Origin: Nilaparvata lugens
Taxonomy: Eukaryota > Arthropoda > Insecta > Hemiptera > Delphacidae
Direction: 5' to 3'
NCBI RefSeq assembly: GCF_014356525.2
Contig: NC_052510.1
Location: forward strand, 14,990,778 to 15,054,777
Length of the DNA stretch: 64,000 bases
Positions 51,401-54,400 of the stretch are shown in pieces (the first letter of the stretch is position 1; every line of letters starts with the position of its first letter). The notes under the pieces are model-generated. The model saw only the letters and a program-made list of their open reading frames with translations. It did not search any database and was not told where the DNA came from. Made by a program: the position numbers and the translations under genes.

Positions 51401-54400
51401 TGAACTCATTTAACTCGTTGAATGAGTAACAAACACTGAAAATGGAGCAAAATCCGAGTAACCTAGAATCCGATTCCAAATTTTATCGATACACATTCTA
51501 CCTAACAAAAATTACAACAATGTACGGCAAACCGTGTTCCAACGTTTAATGAACCTTTTTCAATCATCCAAGCCCTACGCATGGCCATCTTCTAAGTGGC
51601 TTATCCCATCCTCTCAATCGCCAAATCCCACAATGCGACAGTATAACTGCCTATTACTTCAAATCAATGAACAAATATGGGGGAGAGGGGCTGCAGGTCA
51701 TTTAACCACACAGAAGTCGTTTCAGATGGGATTTAGTGAGATGGGTTATTGTTTTGTTTTTATCTGTACCGGTACTTCTATTGCTTCAACTTCAAATGTG
51801 ATGAAGGATATTTTAACTGAGGTTTTGCGATATTTCAGGTATTTTACACCAAATGAAAAGTAGCGTATATACAACACTTGAGAATAGAAAATGAGATAAT
51901 TACAATGTTCTGATAATAAGTTACCCCTGTAACGAATAAAAATGAATTGCCAAGTTTTCAGCTGAGAGTAGATGACGAATTGCTATCGTGATTTTCATTG
52001 GATTTACGTTGAAGAAAAGAATCATGGCAGTTAAGTTACATCGAAGTGGAATACAAGTAAATATAGAAGAATATTACATGTTCCAGAGTAGCCTAATCTT
52101 TCGAATCTTACTATCGATATTCATATTCATATGCACTTATAATGTTAATTAATGAGGTCATTAATCTAAAGTACTAAAGAGTGGAAATGAAATCTGCTGC
52201 TACAGTTGAGTAGCCTGCACTAGAGAAAAATTATACGTTTGAAGATTGCAGAAAAAACTTATATACTTGAACTTAAGATTGTTTTATTCTATGCCTGCTC
52301 ACAGGGATAAAAATAACTTCCATAAGCAGCTACGGGAATGCGGAATCGGAAATTTCTAGAGCTTGAGACCTCAGATTATGTGTATGACATTCCCAATTCC
52401 GCGTTCCCGCGGCAGCAAGTGGAAGCTACTATTGTCCCTGTGTGCAGCGAGATAGATGAATGAGATATATGAACAAAAATCACAATTTCATAATCACATT
52501 GGGGATTAGATTAGTTGCTATAAAGGGAGATTTGAATGCGAAGCCAGAGTTTCATTTCAATCTAAAAAATATAGTGACAAACGAACCAGTGCACTTTCGC
52601 CGTCTTACTTACTTCCGTGGTTAAGTGGTAGAGAGGACATTACTGTCCAAACTTCGCCTCATCAACAAATAAAAAAGTCATTCTATTCTATTACAAGCTT
52701 TCGTAGATAGAAGATATTACAAACATGATTCGATAAACCTATATTGACGAAGCCAACATCCTGCCAGAATGGGCTTTCGAGTGAAAAGTTAGAAGCAATA
52801 TTGAATGGACGCAGTGTTGAAGGAAGAAGAGAGAGAAACAGAAGGAGAACTGGAGGTAGGATGAGAATAAGAAAAAGAGAAAGAAGAAGAAAATAGAGTT
52901 GTGTGGCTTCCGCAACTTCAACTTACAGTTGTGGTCAGTGTTAACTCGAGTAACAAAGTTTGATGTAACAATTTAGAGCACCTCTTCGTCCAGCAAACAT
53001 TGGAAAAGCCTCGACTAAGCCTAACTACTCAACTCCTATAATGAACTTGAAATTTAGAGATCGCCAGTATGTCAGCCAGAAATAGGTGATGGGCAATCAA
53101 TAAAGGCATATTGCTTATAATCTATACAGATCTCAAATCTCTTCCCCTACCCCTATCAATATGTATTTTTCCAAGATTAAATTGGATCTATGCATTTAAT
53201 TATCTAGAATACTTCTATCAATTTTATAAACGTTATTACAAAGAACGCAGCTTTAGATACCAAATTTTCAGTTGGTGCAAAGTTTTTCTTCTCTGATATT
53301 CTATTTTAATAAGTATAATTTGGTTTTTCGGTTCGTGTTTGAAAATTTCTCTAATAAGTGAATATTCTCTATTTTAAAAATAACTGAGTGTTATAAATTA
53401 TTATTATTTTGGTATTTGGAGCATCTAAATTAAAAAGAATGGTTTGTATAAGTATTTTTGGACTGAAAATTTTGTGGAAATCTAGAAGACATAACCTCAT
53501 TTTGGACTTTCAATGTTACCTAAATTTGGGAGAGAAATAGTACAAGGTATTCTTAGTTTTTCTCTCCCGATCTGTGTTTCATTGTAAAAAAGATAATAAT
53601 AAAAAAAGTTCTATTCATCTAACCACGTATTTTTTGTAACAGTGAATTTTCAGTCAAGAATTTTTCTCCAGTAATATGTAGAACTAAGAGTAAAAAACTT
53701 GAAAACAACATTTCAATATAAATAGCTTGGTAATGATATTCATTACAATATTATCTCCAGTAACAGAATTACTTCTGTATCAGGATATAGTTATGGGGGG
53801 CACAATGATTCAAAATGCCTAGAACACTAGTGATATTATAAACAGCATTATATTAATGTTAAGAATTCCATTTCTAAAATAATACTGTAACATCAAATTC
53901 AACAATTATTTCAAAAAATTATGATAACTCCACAAGGACAGGGGCAGAGGAAGGTCAAGTAGTAAAGTGTTGTGGAAGTTCCGCTTCGAGTATTTCAGAA
54001 ATTTCCAGTCAAAAAACACAGTAAAGAGCATTTCTATTGAGTTTAATGGCAACCAGTGAGTATTTTGACTTGAAACAAATATCAGCACTCATAAGCAGTG
54101 ATCGAGACAGATCACAGTTGTCTTTCAATCTCAGTAATGGCGGTATACACCCCAACCTCTTCCATGCTCTCCCCGCTTAAACCCCTTAAACAACCCACCC
54201 CACCCACCACCGCATGGCAGCACTCATAATGGACGCTGGCGATGAAAATATGAGTTTCCTTCAGCCAGGCAAAAGCTACTCAGGATAATAGTTCACTAAA
54301 CCAAGGACCGCTACGAATTTCGCTGGTTTTTTTTCATTACATACGTTTCTTTCGGGAATTTATATACACATTTTAATCTGAAATCGTAGTATTAAAATAG

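Noticed and set aside
52610..52690. tRNA gene
   Set aside because: Box A-like only; no box B or acceptor stem, and the tail is a TTCTA repeat.
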